Shown here one piece after another: positions 7,180 through 15,965 of a stretch of DNA of 58,973 nt; position 1 is the first letter of the stretch; every line of letters starts with the position of its first letter. The DNA comes from Planifilum fulgidum (lineage in GTDB: Bacteria; Bacillota; Bacilli; Thermoactinomycetales; DSM-44946): NCBI RefSeq assembly GCF_900113175.1, contig NZ_FOOK01000021.1, positions 1 through 58,973 of the forward strand. Reading direction: 5' to 3'. Made by a program: the position numbers and the translations under genes. The notes beneath the pieces are model-generated. The model saw only the letters and a program-made list of their open reading frames with translations. It had not been told where the DNA came from and ran no database searches.

Positions 7180-8679
7180 TCAAACGCCGAAGGGGTTGAG
7201 GGGCTTGGAACCGATGTAGGAAAGGACACTCTTGGTCTCGGTGTACAGGTCCAGCGATTCGATGGCCAGCTCCCGCCCGAATCCGGACTGTTTGTAACCC
7301 CCGAAGGGCAAGCCCGGGAAGGCGGAGAAGGGATTGTTGATCATGACCACGCCCGCCTTCAACTGTCCCGCCACGCGGTGGGCCCGGCTGAAATCGCGGG
7401 TCCAGAGGGAGGCGGCCAATCCGTAGATGGTGTCGTTGGCCAAGCGGATCACTTCCCGCTCGTCGCTGAACTTCATCACCACCACGACCGGACCGAAAAT
7501 CTCCTCCTGGGCCACGCGCATGTCGTTGGTCACATCGACGATGACGGTGGGCATGTACCAGTGTCCCTTTTCAAATTCGGGACCCTCCGGCCGTTTTCCG
7601 CCGTAGAGCACCCGGGCCCCTTCCTTTTCCGCCAGGCGGACGTAGGAATCGATCACTTCCAGCTGACCCGCGGAAATGACCGCCCCCACATGGGTGTCCG
7701 GGTCCATGGGGTCGCCCACCTTCAATTTTTTCGCCTTTTCCACAAACCGCTCCAGGAACTCGTCATAAATCGCTTCGTGGACAAACAGCCGGGAACGGGC
7801 TTCGCAGGACTGCCCGGTGTTGTAATAGATGCCGAAGAGGGATCCGTTCACCGCCGCTTCCAGATCGGCATCCTCGAAGATGATGTTGGGCGATTTGCCG
7901 CCCAGCTCCAGGGTGACCCGCTTCAGCGTCTCGGAGGCCCGGGCCATGATGTCTTTCCCGGTCTTCGTTTCCCCGGTGAAGGCCACTTTGTCCACGCCGG
8001 GATGCTCCGTGAGATAGGCGCCCACATCGGTGCCGCTTCCGGTGATCACGTTGATCACCCCGGCGGGAACTCCCGCTTCGTGACAAATGTCCGCCAGCGT
8101 GAGAGCCGTGATCGGCGTCAGGGTGGCCGGTTTCAGCACAATGGTGCATCCGGCGGCCAGCGCCGGAGCCACCTTCCACGCCGCCATCATCAGCGGATAG
8201 TTCCAGGGCACGATCTGGGCGCAGACGCCGACCGGCTCCTTCACCGTATAATGGAAAAATCCGTTCGGAACCGGCTTGGTGCTTCCCGACAAGGTGGAAA
8301 CCGCCCCGGCATACAGCTCGAAGTCCTCAATGGCCTGCATGATCTGACCCCTGGCGGCGGACAGGGCCTTGCCGCTGTTGATGACCTCCAGCTCCACCAG
8401 CTCGTTGAAGCGCTCCCGCATGATCGCCGCCACCTTGTTCAGGATCTGGCCGCGGCGGGAAGCCGGCCAACGGGCCCATTTGCTGTTTTCCAGAGCTTCG
8501 CGGGCGGCGGAAACGGCTTTGTCCACGTCCTTCCGCGTCGCCTTGGCCACCCGGGCGATCACCTCTCCGGTGGCCGGATTGTAGGTGTCAAAGTACTCGC
8601 CGGAAGAACTGGGAACGTGTTCTCCGTTGATCAGCAGGTGATACTCCTCTTTCAACAGTGCGGGCTTTTCCTTCAGCAT
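7180..8679 (-). CDS. NAD(P)-dependent aldehyde dehydrogenase (phenylacetaldehyde dehydrogenase-like)
   Basis: This is a full-length class I/II aldehyde dehydrogenase of 499 residues. Visible landmarks are the VPWNYPL motif with its catalytic-site Asn, the GSG cofactor loop, the general-base Glu in ELGGKSPNI, the nucleophile Cys in TGQSCEA and the EEIFGPV block. It oxidises an aldehyde to an acid. Next to paaK and paaABCD the likely substrate is phenylacetaldehyde or another aromatic aldehyde feeding phenylacetate, but betaine- or lactaldehyde-type activity cannot be excluded from sequence. It is co-directional with the operon and follows the EthD gene by 55 nt. Confidence 0.85.
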   Translation of the reverse strand: MLKEKPALLKEEYHLLINGEHVPSSSGEYFDTYNPATGEVIARVAKATRKDVDKAVSAAREALENSKWARWPASRRGQILNKVAAIMRERFNELVELEVINSGKALSAARGQIMQAIEDFELYAGAVSTLSGSTKPVPNGFFHYTVKEPVGVCAQIVPWNYPLMMAAWKVAPALAAGCTIVLKPATLTPITALTLADICHEAGVPAGVINVITGSGTDVGAYLTEHPGVDKVAFTGETKTGKDIMARASETLKRVTLELGGKSPNIIFEDADLEAAVNGSLFGIYYNTGQSCEARSRLFVHEAIYDEFLERFVEKAKKLKVGDPMDPDTHVGAVISAGQLEVIDSYVRLAEKEGARVLYGGKRPEGPEFEKGHWYMPTVIVDVTNDMRVAQEEIFGPVVVVMKFSDEREVIRLANDTIYGLAASLWTRDFSRAHRVAGQLKAGVVMINNPFSAFPGLPFGGYKQSGFGRELAIESLDLYTETKSVLSYIGSKPLNPFGV

Positions 8680-8734
8680 CCAATCATCCTCCTCTTTTCC
8701 GGCTTCCAGCTCGGGCCGAAGCTCGGCCTTAAGA

Positions 8735-9046
8735 TCACTTCCCCTCGGCGACTTCGCCGATCATCATCGTCACCAGGGAACCGGCGAATCCCATCAGATC
8801 CTTGGCCGCCGCCTTGCCCTCGGCGGAGGACATCGCCGCGTCCAGGGCCCCGCGGTCTTCGAAATACATCTCGGCCAAAAGATAATAGGGCGCCTCCCCG
8901 CCCATCGGCGTCCCCACCAGGCGGGTCACCTCCAGCTTTTTCAGCCCCGGCATTTTCTCGGCCAAGGGAGCGTGCACATTCCAATAATGGTCGTCAAAGG
9001 CCTTTTTGTCTTCGGGATGGCGGTAAAGGGCAATCAGTTTGACCAT
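8735..9046 (-). CDS. EthD family protein
   Basis: The 103-residue ferredoxin-like alpha/beta-barrel protein has the EthD hallmarks: a KLIALYRHPEDKKAFDDHYW start, HAPLAEKMPGLKKLEV, and a late AEMYFEDRGALDAAMSS segment. EthD-like proteins accompany oxygenase pathways, where they are needed but biochemically poorly defined. Here the gene sits in the phenylacetate operon between paaK and the aldehyde dehydrogenase, so an accessory role in aromatic degradation is likely. Confidence 0.8.
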   Translation of the reverse strand: MVKLIALYRHPEDKKAFDDHYWNVHAPLAEKMPGLKKLEVTRLVGTPMGGEAPYYLLAEMYFEDRGALDAAMSSAEGKAAAKDLMGFAGSLVTMMIGEVAEGK

Positions 9047-9109
9047 GACAGATCCCTCTTTCCTACGTAGGATGATGCTCTGTCCAATAAGGCAGCCGAA
9101 AATCCCTGC

Positions 9110-10444
9110 TTATCCCTTCATCTTCACCGGATTGCGCCGGTCGATCACCCGGACGGCCTTCCCTTCGCTCCGGGGAATGGTCCGTGGCTCACGCAGGACA
9201 ACCTCCGTCGTCACGCCGAGCACATCCTTCAACTTGGCACGCAGGCGGAAGGAGAGCTTTCCGCAGGATTCGTGCTCCAGGGAGAAGGAGGGGCCCAGGT
9301 GGCGGACAAAGGTTTCCGACAACTCCACCTCGAGAACCAGCTTGTCCATCACCCCTTCCTTCGACACCACCAGCTGGTAGTGGGGCGCCACCTCTTCCAT
9401 TCCCAGCACCACTTGCTCCACTTCCGAAGGGAAGACATTGACGCCGCGGATCACCAACATGTCGTCGATCCGCCCCTTGATGCGGGACATCCGGACATGG
9501 GTGCGCCCGCAGCGGCACGGCTCCGTGTACAGCGCGGCGATATCCCCCGTCCGGTAACGAATGACAGGGTTTGCCTCCTTGGTCAGGGAGGTGAACACCA
9601 GCTCGCCGAACTCCCCCTCGGGCAGCGGTTCGCCCGTCTCGGGGTCGATCACCTCGGGCAGGAAATGATCCTCGGCGATGTGCAGGCCGTCCTTCGCCTC
9701 CCGGCACTCGATGGAAACGCCGGGACCGATCACTTCCGACAGGCCGTAAATATCGATGGCGTCGATGTCCCAGGTTTCCTCCAGGGTGCGCCGCATTTCC
9801 TCGGACCAGGCTTCCGCTCCGAAGATTCCGTACTTCAGCGACGTGTCCCGGGGGTTTTTGCCCGCTTCGATCATCGCTTCCGCCAGGCTCAGCACGAAGG
9901 AGGGCGTCCCGCAGATCCCCCGGGGACGAAAATCTTGAATCAGGGTGACCTGCCGCGAGCGGTTGCCGCCGGACACGGGAACCACCGTCATGCCCAACCG
10001 CTCGCCGCCGTAGTGAAGACCCAGCCCCCCGGTAAACAGGCCGTAGCCGTAGGCGTTGTGGAGCACATCCCCGGGCTGACCGCCGGAGGCGACAATGGCC
10101 CGGGCGCACACGTCCGCCCAATGCTCGATGTCTTTGCGGGTGTATCCCACCACCGTCGGCTTCCCTTTGGTGCCGGACGACGCGTGGATGCGGATCACCT
10201 GCTTCAGATCGACGGCAAAAAGGCCGAAGGGGTACTGTTCCCGGAGATCCGCCTTGCGGGTGAAGGGCAGGCGGTGAAGATCCTCCACTCCCCGTATGTC
10301 CTCCGGAGTGATGCCCGCCTCGTCAAACCGTTGGCGGTAGAAGGGCACCCGGTGGTACACCCTTTCGACCACTTTCCGAAGCCTCTCCGACTGAAGCCTC
10401 CGCAGATCCTTCCGATCCATCGATTCCCATTCCGGTTGAAACAC
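9110..10444 (-). CDS. paaK: Phenylacetate-CoA ligase
   Basis: The 444-residue adenylate-forming enzyme activates phenylacetate to phenylacetyl-CoA with ATP. The P-loop [14 protein letters not shown], the [10 protein letters not shown] motif, the YRTGD block and the C-terminal [20 protein letters not shown] are all present. The PaaK-type CRCGR metal knuckle precedes that last block. The GTG at 10444 is preferred because AAAGGAGG stands 8 nt before it, giving the usual family length; an 11-codon longer frame lacks such a site. It lies 55 nt after paaD in the same operon and supplies the substrate of PaaABCD. Confidence 0.93.
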   Translation of the reverse strand: MFQPEWESMDRKDLRRLQSERLRKVVERVYHRVPFYRQRFDEAGITPEDIRGVEDLHRLPFTRKADLREQYPFGLFAVDLKQVIRIHASSGTKGKPTVVGYTRKDIEHWADVCARAIVASGGQPGDVLHNAYGYGLFTGGLGLHYGGERLGMTVVPVSGGNRSRQVTLIQDFRPRGICGTPSFVLSLAEAMIEAGKNPRDTSLKYGIFGAEAWSEEMRRTLEETWDIDAIDIYGLSEVIGPGVSIECREAKDGLHIAEDHFLPEVIDPETGEPLPEGEFGELVFTSLTKEANPVIRYRTGDIAALYTEPCRCGRTHVRMSRIKGRIDDMLVIRGVNVFPSEVEQVVLGMEEVAPHYQLVVSKEGVMDKLVLEVELSETFVRHLGPSFSLEHESCGKLSFRLRAKLKDVLGVTTEVVLREPRTIPRSEGKAVRVIDRRNPVKMKG

Positions 10445-10499
10445 CCGACCATCCTCCTTTCCGGCACTCCCCCCCACTCCCCCATTTTTCCTATGATCT

Positions 10500-10976
10500 C
10501 TATACGGGTTTCATGCCTTCAAAGGGCTGGCGGCAACGCCTGCAGTAGAAAATCGAACGGCACGCCGTCGGCCCGAAAAGGTTGTGGATTTCTCCTCCTT
10601 CGGCGCCGCAGTAGGGGCAAGGAGGAACGATATCCATGGGATTTTCCCCGGCGGGACGGGGAGGAGCAATCCCGAAGGAGGCCAGGCGCTTTCTCCCCTC
10701 CTCCGTAATTCGATCCGAAGTCCAGGGAGGATCATACACGAACTTGACCTCCACGTCGGCCACGCCTTCCACCTGAAGGAGGCGGTTCCGCACGTCCCGT
10801 CGGATGATGTCCAACGCGGGGCACCCGACAAAGGTGGGCAAAATCTCCACCGTCACCCGGTCCCCCTCCACCAGCAGGCGATGAATCATCCCCAGGTCCA
10901 CCAGACTGATCGTGGGTATCTCCGGGTCTTTCACCTCTTGCAAAGCCTGCCACAGGGCACTCCTGTTGTCGCTCAT
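10500..10976 (-). CDS. paaD: Phenylacetyl-CoA epoxidase assembly subunit PaaD (MIP18/DUF59 family)
   Basis: The 158-residue protein has an N-terminal MIP18/DUF59 domain: [17 protein letters not shown], then [15 protein letters not shown] with the conserved Cys. A C-terminal zinc ribbon (CPYC and CRRC pairs) follows, the PaaD layout. PaaD helps assemble metal centres of the phenylacetyl-CoA epoxidase. ATG 10976 is 8 nt after AAGGAGG; a GTG three codons earlier would overlap that ribosome site. It follows paaC by 22 nt. Confidence 0.93.
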   Translation of the reverse strand: MSDNRSALWQALQEVKDPEIPTISLVDLGMIHRLLVEGDRVTVEILPTFVGCPALDIIRRDVRNRLLQVEGVADVEVKFVYDPPWTSDRITEEGRKRLASFGIAPPRPAGENPMDIVPPCPYCGAEGGEIHNLFGPTACRSIFYCRRCRQPFEGMKPV

Positions 10977-10998
10977 GCGGATCACCTCCTTCCCCCGA

Positions 10999-11793
10999 TC
11001 ACCACCGGGCGGCCGGATCCAACCGGAACACCTCCGTCATCGAATCCAGCAAGCGTTCCAAATCGGGGGTGTGCTGCCCCTTTCTCCCGTCCAAATCGGG
11101 CGCAGCCGGAGAACCCGGCCAGGGAAGCTTCGCCTCCTCAAAGGCGGGGCGCACCTGCTGCTCCCAACGCCTCTTGAGCTCGGCGGCTCCAAAGGGAATG
11201 ATGCCGAATTCCAACAGCCGGCTCTCCGCGTCTCCCAGCGAAAAGAGTCCGCCGATTTCCGGCCACAAATCCCGAACCGCCCGGCGCATGCGCTCCGTCG
11301 CCTCCCCACCGGCCGACCCCAGCCGGGTGAACCACAGGCGCATGTGGAGGAGATGATAATGTTCCTCCCGCCGGATCTTGGTCACCCCATGGGCCAAGGG
11401 AACGTAACCGGAGGTCGAAAGCGCTTCCAATCGAATTTGATCAAACACATCGTAGAAGAAGTGACGGGCGATCGTATAGGCCCAGTCTCCGTTGGGACGC
11501 TCCAGCACCACCGCGTTGCGGCGCCGGTTCGCTTCCCGGCCAAAGGCGAGGCGGTCGGAATCGGTTTCCCCCAGTTCGTGGAGCCGCTCGTAGAAGTAAA
11601 CGGAGTGTCCCACCTCGTCCTGGGCGATGGAGCTGAACGCCACATCCTCTTCGATATCCGGGGCCAATCCCAACCATTCGGAATCGCGGTGCCCCATGAC
11701 GAGTTCGTCATCCGCCAGCTGGAACAACAGCTCGGTCAGCGCTTCCCGGTACCCACTGATTTTTGCCGCTTCTGACGCTGACTCCACACGCAT
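10999..11793 (-). CDS. paaC: Phenylacetyl-CoA 1,2-epoxidase structural subunit PaaC
   Basis: The 264-residue ferritin-like protein has GHRDSEWLGLAPDIEEDVAFSSIAQDEVGH at the N-terminus and a later RREEHYHLLHM helix. These are the PaaC pattern, in which the metal site is degenerate and the protein scaffolds catalytic PaaA. It forms the epoxidase core with PaaA and PaaB that converts phenylacetyl-CoA to its ring epoxide using oxygen. About 150 nt separate it from paaB; I see no gene or clear terminator in that gap. Confidence 0.93.
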   Translation of the reverse strand: MRVESASEAAKISGYREALTELLFQLADDELVMGHRDSEWLGLAPDIEEDVAFSSIAQDEVGHSVYFYERLHELGETDSDRLAFGREANRRRNAVVLERPNGDWAYTIARHFFYDVFDQIRLEALSTSGYVPLAHGVTKIRREEHYHLLHMRLWFTRLGSAGGEATERMRRAVRDLWPEIGGLFSLGDAESRLLEFGIIPFGAAELKRRWEQQVRPAFEEAKLPWPGSPAAPDLDGRKGQHTPDLERLLDSMTEVFRLDPAARW

Positions 11794-11944
11794 CGGCCAT
11801 CACCCCGCTCCCGCATATTCCTCGTGCAAAGCCCGGCCATCCCTTTCGGGAAAAAGCCCCGAAAGGCCCGGCGACAAAGCCCCCGGCGGGGGGGCGGAAG
11901 GCGCCGTTGACGTCCGCCTGCGGCGCGCCCTCCCTTCCCCCGCT

Positions 11945-12367
11945 TCAAAAACGGCCCCGCCGGGACCGTCCGGAATCCTTTTCCCCGTCCGACACGAGGA
12001 GGGACTTTCTCCTCTCCGCTTCCTTTTCCTCAAAGTAGCGGATCATCTCGTCGAAATCCGGATTCCCCTCCTTGAACATCTTCCACAGCCGCCCGTTTTC
12101 CGAATAACCGGAGACCTTCCGGTATCGGCGGTCCAGCTCCCGGGCGAAATAATCCCCTTCGGAGGGCGCGGCGTGGATGGATTCCCGGGGAACCACCCAC
12201 AGGTTGACCGCCGGGTCGCGGCGCAGAAAATTCTCCCGGGCCGTAATCAGCGCCACATCCGGGGAAGGAGCGATCACGCTGCCCACATGCTGGTGATGAT
12301 CCAGGGCCGACTTTTGGACGAACACCTCATAAACGCCGAACTCCAGTTTTTCTTCCCGCTCCTCCAT
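11945..12367 (-). CDS. paaB: Phenylacetyl-CoA 1,2-epoxidase subunit PaaB
   Basis: The 140-residue protein begins with the PaaB core: FGVYEVFVQKSALDHHQHVGS, then ALITARENFLRRDPAVNLWVV. PaaB bridges PaaAC heterodimers in the epoxidase complex. The C-terminal 45 residues are charged and longer than in enterobacterial PaaB. ATG 12367 follows AAGGGGG; the gene starts 21 nt after the paaA stop. Confidence 0.92.
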   Translation of the reverse strand: MEEREEKLEFGVYEVFVQKSALDHHQHVGSVIAPSPDVALITARENFLRRDPAVNLWVVPRESIHAAPSEGDYFARELDRRYRKVSGYSENGRLWKMFKEGNPDFDEMIRYFEEKEAERRKSLLVSDGEKDSGRSRRGRF

Positions 12368-12388
12368 GGCCGAACCCCCTTTCCCTGC

Positions 12389-13330
12389 TCAAACCGCGGC
12401 GGCCGCCCGCGCCGAACGGAGCATCGCCTCGCGCACCCAACGCTGCCCTTCGTGGGCCTGCCTGCGCAACTGGATCCGCTCCTGGGACTTGGGACCGCAA
12501 TTTTTGCGCACGATCCGGGAAAACTTCTCCCAATCCGGCGGCGTGTATACCCACCGCTTCTTCTCTTCATCGTAGTGAAGCTCCGGATCCGGCACCTTGA
12601 GACCGAGGGCGCGGATTTGCGGGACGTACTTGTCCAGAAACTGCTGGCGCAGCTCCTCGTTGGTCTTGACCCGAATCCGGTATTCGAGCATCCGGCGGGC
12701 GGCGTCGGTGATCTGCGGCGGACCGAAGAAGAACAGCAGGGATTCCCACCAGCGGTTCAGGGCATCCTGCAGCATGTCCCGCTGCTTTTGGGTGCCCATC
12801 GCCATGGCGAGGATGATGTTTTCCCCGTGCTGCATGTGGAAGCTCTCCTCGGCGCAGATCCGCTTCAACACCCGGGCGTAAGGGGCATAGGAGGTCTCCA
12901 GCAGCGACACCTGGGTGATGATCGCCGCCCCGTCCACCAGCCATCCGATCAACCCGGCATCCGCCCAGGTTTCCGCGTCCATGTGGAACACGTTGTGAAA
13001 CTTGACCCGGCTGAGAAAAATGTCCGTTATCAGGTCCTCCCGGTTTTTGCCGAGGGGGGCGGCCAGATCCTCCACCACCCGGAGAAGCAGTTGGCCGTGT
13101 CCCATCTCGTCCTGCACCTTGGCCATCAGGCTCAACTTGCGCCGGAGATTGGGGGCCTTGGGAACCCACTGCTTCTCGGGATACACCCCCATGACCTCGC
13201 TGATCCCGTGCATGTGGATCAGCTTGATGAGAAGTTGCCGGTATTCATCCGGCATCCAGTCCGTCGCTTCGATCTTTTCGCCCCGCCGAATCCGCTCCAT
13301 GAACTGGGCATGGCGCTCATCGAGACTCAT
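12389..13330 (-). CDS. paaA: Phenylacetyl-CoA 1,2-epoxidase catalytic subunit PaaA
   Basis: The 313-residue di-iron ferritin-like oxygenase subunit shows both E-x2-H metal motifs, in KVQDEMGHGQLL and ICAEESFHMQHGE, and strong PaaA similarity throughout. It performs the ring 1,2-epoxidation of phenylacetyl-CoA. ATG 13330 is chosen because AAGGAGGGAGAAGG precedes it and it overlaps the regulator stop as ATGA. A 33-codon upstream extension has no homology and is rejected. No paaE reductase gene lies in the window, so electrons must come from a gene elsewhere. Confidence 0.94.
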   Translation of the reverse strand: MSLDERHAQFMERIRRGEKIEATDWMPDEYRQLLIKLIHMHGISEVMGVYPEKQWVPKAPNLRRKLSLMAKVQDEMGHGQLLLRVVEDLAAPLGKNREDLITDIFLSRVKFHNVFHMDAETWADAGLIGWLVDGAAIITQVSLLETSYAPYARVLKRICAEESFHMQHGENIILAMAMGTQKQRDMLQDALNRWWESLLFFFGPPQITDAARRMLEYRIRVKTNEELRQQFLDKYVPQIRALGLKVPDPELHYDEEKKRWVYTPPDWEKFSRIVRKNCGPKSQERIQLRRQAHEGQRWVREAMLRSARAAAAV

Positions 13331-13917
13331 CCTTCTCCCTCCTTGTGGACAGCAATGCCCGACAGAATGATCTCCGCGAAGCGATCGGCGATCTCTTCCG
13401 GGGTCAAGGGCCCCTCCGGCTGGTACCACTGGTACATCCAGTTGGCCGCCGAAAGGACCAGGAGGCGGGCAAATTTGGGATCTCGCCCGCAGAACTCCCC
13501 CTTTTCGATGCCCTCTTCAAAGATGCGGGCCCAAAGGGATTCGTACTCGTCCCGTTTCCGTTGAATGATTTCTCTCCGCTCCTTCGACAGAGCCTTCCAC
13601 TCGTGAAAGAAGACCGTCGCACCCTCCAGGTTGTCCGCCACCACCCTCGCGTGGGCCGTCAATCCCCGCCGCAATTTCTCCCGCGGCGATCCCGGCCCCT
13701 CGACAATGGGGCGAAGGGAACCGAGGAAGGCTTCCGCTCCCCGGTCGGTGATCTCGAAGAGCAGGTCTTCCTTCGAGTTGATATGGGCATACAGACTGCC
13801 GGACAAAATGCCGCTGGCTTCGGAGATGTCGCGGATCGTCGTTCCGTGATATCCCTTGGTGCTGAAGAAGCGCCGGGCCACCTCCAGTATCCGTTCTTTT
13901 CTCCCCACTCGAGGCAT
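13327..13917 (-). CDS. paaR: TetR-family repressor of the phenylacetate operon (PaaR-like)
   Basis: The 196-residue protein has an N-terminal TetR helix-turn-helix (RKERILEVARRFFSTKGYHGT, ISEASGILSGSLYAHINSKEDL) and a helical ligand-binding C-terminus. TetR-type PaaR proteins in Bacillus and Thermus release DNA on binding phenylacetyl-CoA. As first gene of the operon, overlapping paaA by 4 nt, it is very likely autoregulated through the palindrome just upstream. ATG 13917 has AAAGGAG 9 nt before it; the 53-codon longer frame covers promoter and operator and is rejected. Confidence 0.87.
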   Translation of the reverse strand: MPRVGRKERILEVARRFFSTKGYHGTTIRDISEASGILSGSLYAHINSKEDLLFEITDRGAEAFLGSLRPIVEGPGSPREKLRRGLTAHARVVADNLEGATVFFHEWKALSKERREIIQRKRDEYESLWARIFEEGIEKGEFCGRDPKFARLLVLSAANWMYQWYQPEGPLTPEEIADRFAEIILSGIAVHKEGEG

Positions 13918-13936
13918 TGCAATGACTCCTTTGTCT

Positions 13937-13989
13937 AAAACAAGCGCTTGCTTGTTTTTAGAATATACCGATGATATTGATTCTGTCAA
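13937..13989 (-). promoter_or_regulatory. Promoter and TetR-type operator of the phenylacetate operon
   Basis: On the minus strand TTGACA (13989-13984), 16 nt, TATATT (13967-13962). Directly downstream lies the perfect inverted repeat AAAACAAGC-gctt-GCTTGTTTT (13937-13958), covering the transcription start. A repressor bound there would block initiation, and the adjacent paaR gene is the obvious candidate. Confidence 0.85.
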
Positions 13990-14021
13990 TAAGAAATAAC
14001 TGAAAAAAATAAAAGAAAAAA

Positions 14022-14083
14022 GAGGCGAAGGCGCATTTCCCTTTCGCTTTCCCCGGATTTTCTTTAGCGCCTTCATCGCCTCT
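14022..14083 (-). terminator. Terminator downstream of the acetyltransferase gene
   Basis: GAGGCGAAGGCGC (14022-14034) pairs with a right arm at about 14068-14083 that has two extra bases. On the minus strand it is followed by a T-rich run (TTTTTTCTTTTATTTTTT). It separates the acetyltransferase from the phenylacetate operon promoter. Confidence 0.65.
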
Positions 14084-14195
14084 CACCCGTCCCGGTCCCA
14101 GGAGCCGGTTGTCTCCCCGGGCGTCCCGGGGGACCCTTCATGAAAGGCCGCTTGCACCCGCCGGACGGCGCTTCACCGGCCTTGAACAAACGGCA

Positions 14196-14666
14196 TCAGG
14201 GGCGGCGCAGGTCGAACTGCATCAGCGGCAGCATGCGTCCCGGAATGGCCGTCGAAGGAACCTCCCCCACCCGTCTCGCTCCCATCGCCCGATAAAAGGG
14301 CTCCGCATGGGGATCGCTGTGAATGAGAATCCGGTCGGCTCCCCGGACTTTCGCCGTCCGGACCGCGTGAAGCCACAGGGCCTTTCCGTACCCTTTTCCG
14401 ATATCGTCCGGCTCCACAAACAGAAAGGACAATTCTTTCCGCGAACCCTCTCCGGTCAGCTCGTAAAATCCCCGTATCCTTCCCCCATCCTCCAGGACAA
14501 AAACCCTTCCCTCGGCAATGTTCTCCGGAGAAACCTTCAGGGGATCGCGGCACTTAGCCATAAATCCCTCATCGTATCCCCAGTGCGCTTTGGAGCGAAA
14601 AGCCAGGTCGCTGAGCCGCTTTGCCTCCTCCGGCCGCGCGGGGCGAATCCTCGTCCCGGCCCGCAT
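14196..14666 (-). CDS. GNAT-family N-acetyltransferase
   Basis: The 156-residue protein has the GNAT core: RIRPARPEEAKRLSDLAFRSK at the start, the FVLEDGGRIRGFYEL strands, LSFLFVEPDDIGKGYGKALW as the acetyl-CoA loop (motif A), and a C-terminal HAEPFYRAMGARRVGEV. It should transfer an acetyl group to an unknown amine. The start is uncertain: GGAGG lies 11 nt before ATG 14666, and a longer frame to 14741 is possible. It stands alone on the minus strand. Confidence 0.75.
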   Translation of the reverse strand: MRAGTRIRPARPEEAKRLSDLAFRSKAHWGYDEGFMAKCRDPLKVSPENIAEGRVFVLEDGGRIRGFYELTGEGSRKELSFLFVEPDDIGKGYGKALWLHAVRTAKVRGADRILIHSDPHAEPFYRAMGARRVGEVPSTAIPGRMLPLMQFDLRRP

Positions 14667-14870
14667 CCATCCATCCACCTCCGAGCCTTTCCTTCTCAAG
14701 GGATTCGTGCATAGTTTCTTCCCCGCGCCGATGGCGGCCAAACCGTCTCAACGCGATCCCATCCGCACCGTTTTGGAAGGGGCGCTGAAGGGTAGGAACG
14801 AAGAAGTGATGGAAATCACGAAATCATCACCCTGGATCAAGACCAAGGAAGAAACAACGGAGGGATCACC

Positions 14871-15893
14871 ATGACCAGGCCGATCAATCGCCAAATTCGA
14901 CTCGTCCGCCGTCCCAAGGGAATGCCGGATGAGTCCTGCTTTGAACTAACCGAGGAAGCGATTCCCGAACCCCGGGAAAATGAGGTGCTCGTCCGGACGC
15001 TGTATCTGTCGGTCGACCCCTACATGCGCGGACGCATGAACGAAGGAAAATCCTACGTCCCCCCCTTCCCCCTGGGTGAAGTGATCGTCGGCGGGGTCGT
15101 CGGTGAGGTGGCCCTCTCCCGCCACCCCGACTTCGCCAAAGGGGATTTCGTGGTCGGCCAGCTCGGCTGGCAGGATTATTCCGTCGCTTCCGGCAAGCAT
15201 CTGACCAAAATCGATCCCAACCTGGCGCCCATCACCACCGCCTTGGGCGTCCTGGGAATGCCCGGACTTACCGCCTATTTCGGCATGATGGACATCGGCA
15301 AGCCGAAGCCCGGCGAAACGGTGGTGGTCTCCGGAGCCGCCGGCGCGGTGGGAAGCGCCGCGGGGCAGATCGCCAAGCTCCACGGCTGCCGCGTGGTCGG
15401 CATCGCCGGATCGGAGGAAAAGATCCGGTACATCACGGAGGAACTGGGCTTCGATGCGGCGATCAATTACAAAACCGTCCCCGACATGAGAAAGGCCCTC
15501 TCACAGGCCTGCCCGAAGGGGGTGGACATCTACTTCGACAACGTCGGCGGAGACATCACCGACGCCGTCTTGACCAGGATCAATTATCAGGCCCGCATCG
15601 TCCTGTGCGGCCAAATCGCCCTGTACAACCTGGAAAAACCCGATGTGGGGCCGCGGAACTTCACCCGGTTGCTGATCAACAGCGCGATGGTGAAGGGATT
15701 CATCGTCTCCGACTACGCCGACCGGTTCCCGGAGGGGATGAAGCGGCTGGCCGAGTGGGTGTCCCAGGGAAAACTGAAATACCGGGAAACCATCATCGAA
15801 GGGCTGGAAAACACGCCCCGGGCCTTCCTCGGCCTGTTTCGGGGCGAAAACATCGGCAAACAGCTGGTCAAGGTGGCCGACCCGCAGGGGTGA
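14871..15893 (+). CDS. NADP-dependent medium-chain oxidoreductase (CurA / prostaglandin reductase-like)
   Basis: The 340-residue zinc-free MDR enzyme of the leukotriene B4 12-hydroxydehydrogenase/CurA group has LSVDPYMRGRM, the nucleotide loop VVVSGAAGAVGSAAGQIAKLHGCRVVGIAGS, FDAAINYKT, and DIYFDNVGGDITDAVL followed by GQIALYN. It probably reduces the double bond of alpha,beta-unsaturated carbonyls with NADPH. ATG 14871 follows GGAGGGATCACC. It is read alone or with the MFS gene 72 nt downstream. Confidence 0.85.
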   Translation: MTRPINRQIRLVRRPKGMPDESCFELTEEAIPEPRENEVLVRTLYLSVDPYMRGRMNEGKSYVPPFPLGEVIVGGVVGEVALSRHPDFAKGDFVVGQLGWQDYSVASGKHLTKIDPNLAPITTALGVLGMPGLTAYFGMMDIGKPKPGETVVVSGAAGAVGSAAGQIAKLHGCRVVGIAGSEEKIRYITEELGFDAAINYKTVPDMRKALSQACPKGVDIYFDNVGGDITDAVLTRINYQARIVLCGQIALYNLEKPDVGPRNFTRLLINSAMVKGFIVSDYADRFPEGMKRLAEWVSQGKLKYRETIIEGLENTPRAFLGLFRGENIGKQLVKVADPQG

Positions 15894-15965
15894 CATCCCG
15901 CCGTCAGGCGAGGGGCGGAAGCTCCCTCGCCCTTTTCACGCCGGCATCGGCAGGCAAAAACGGAG

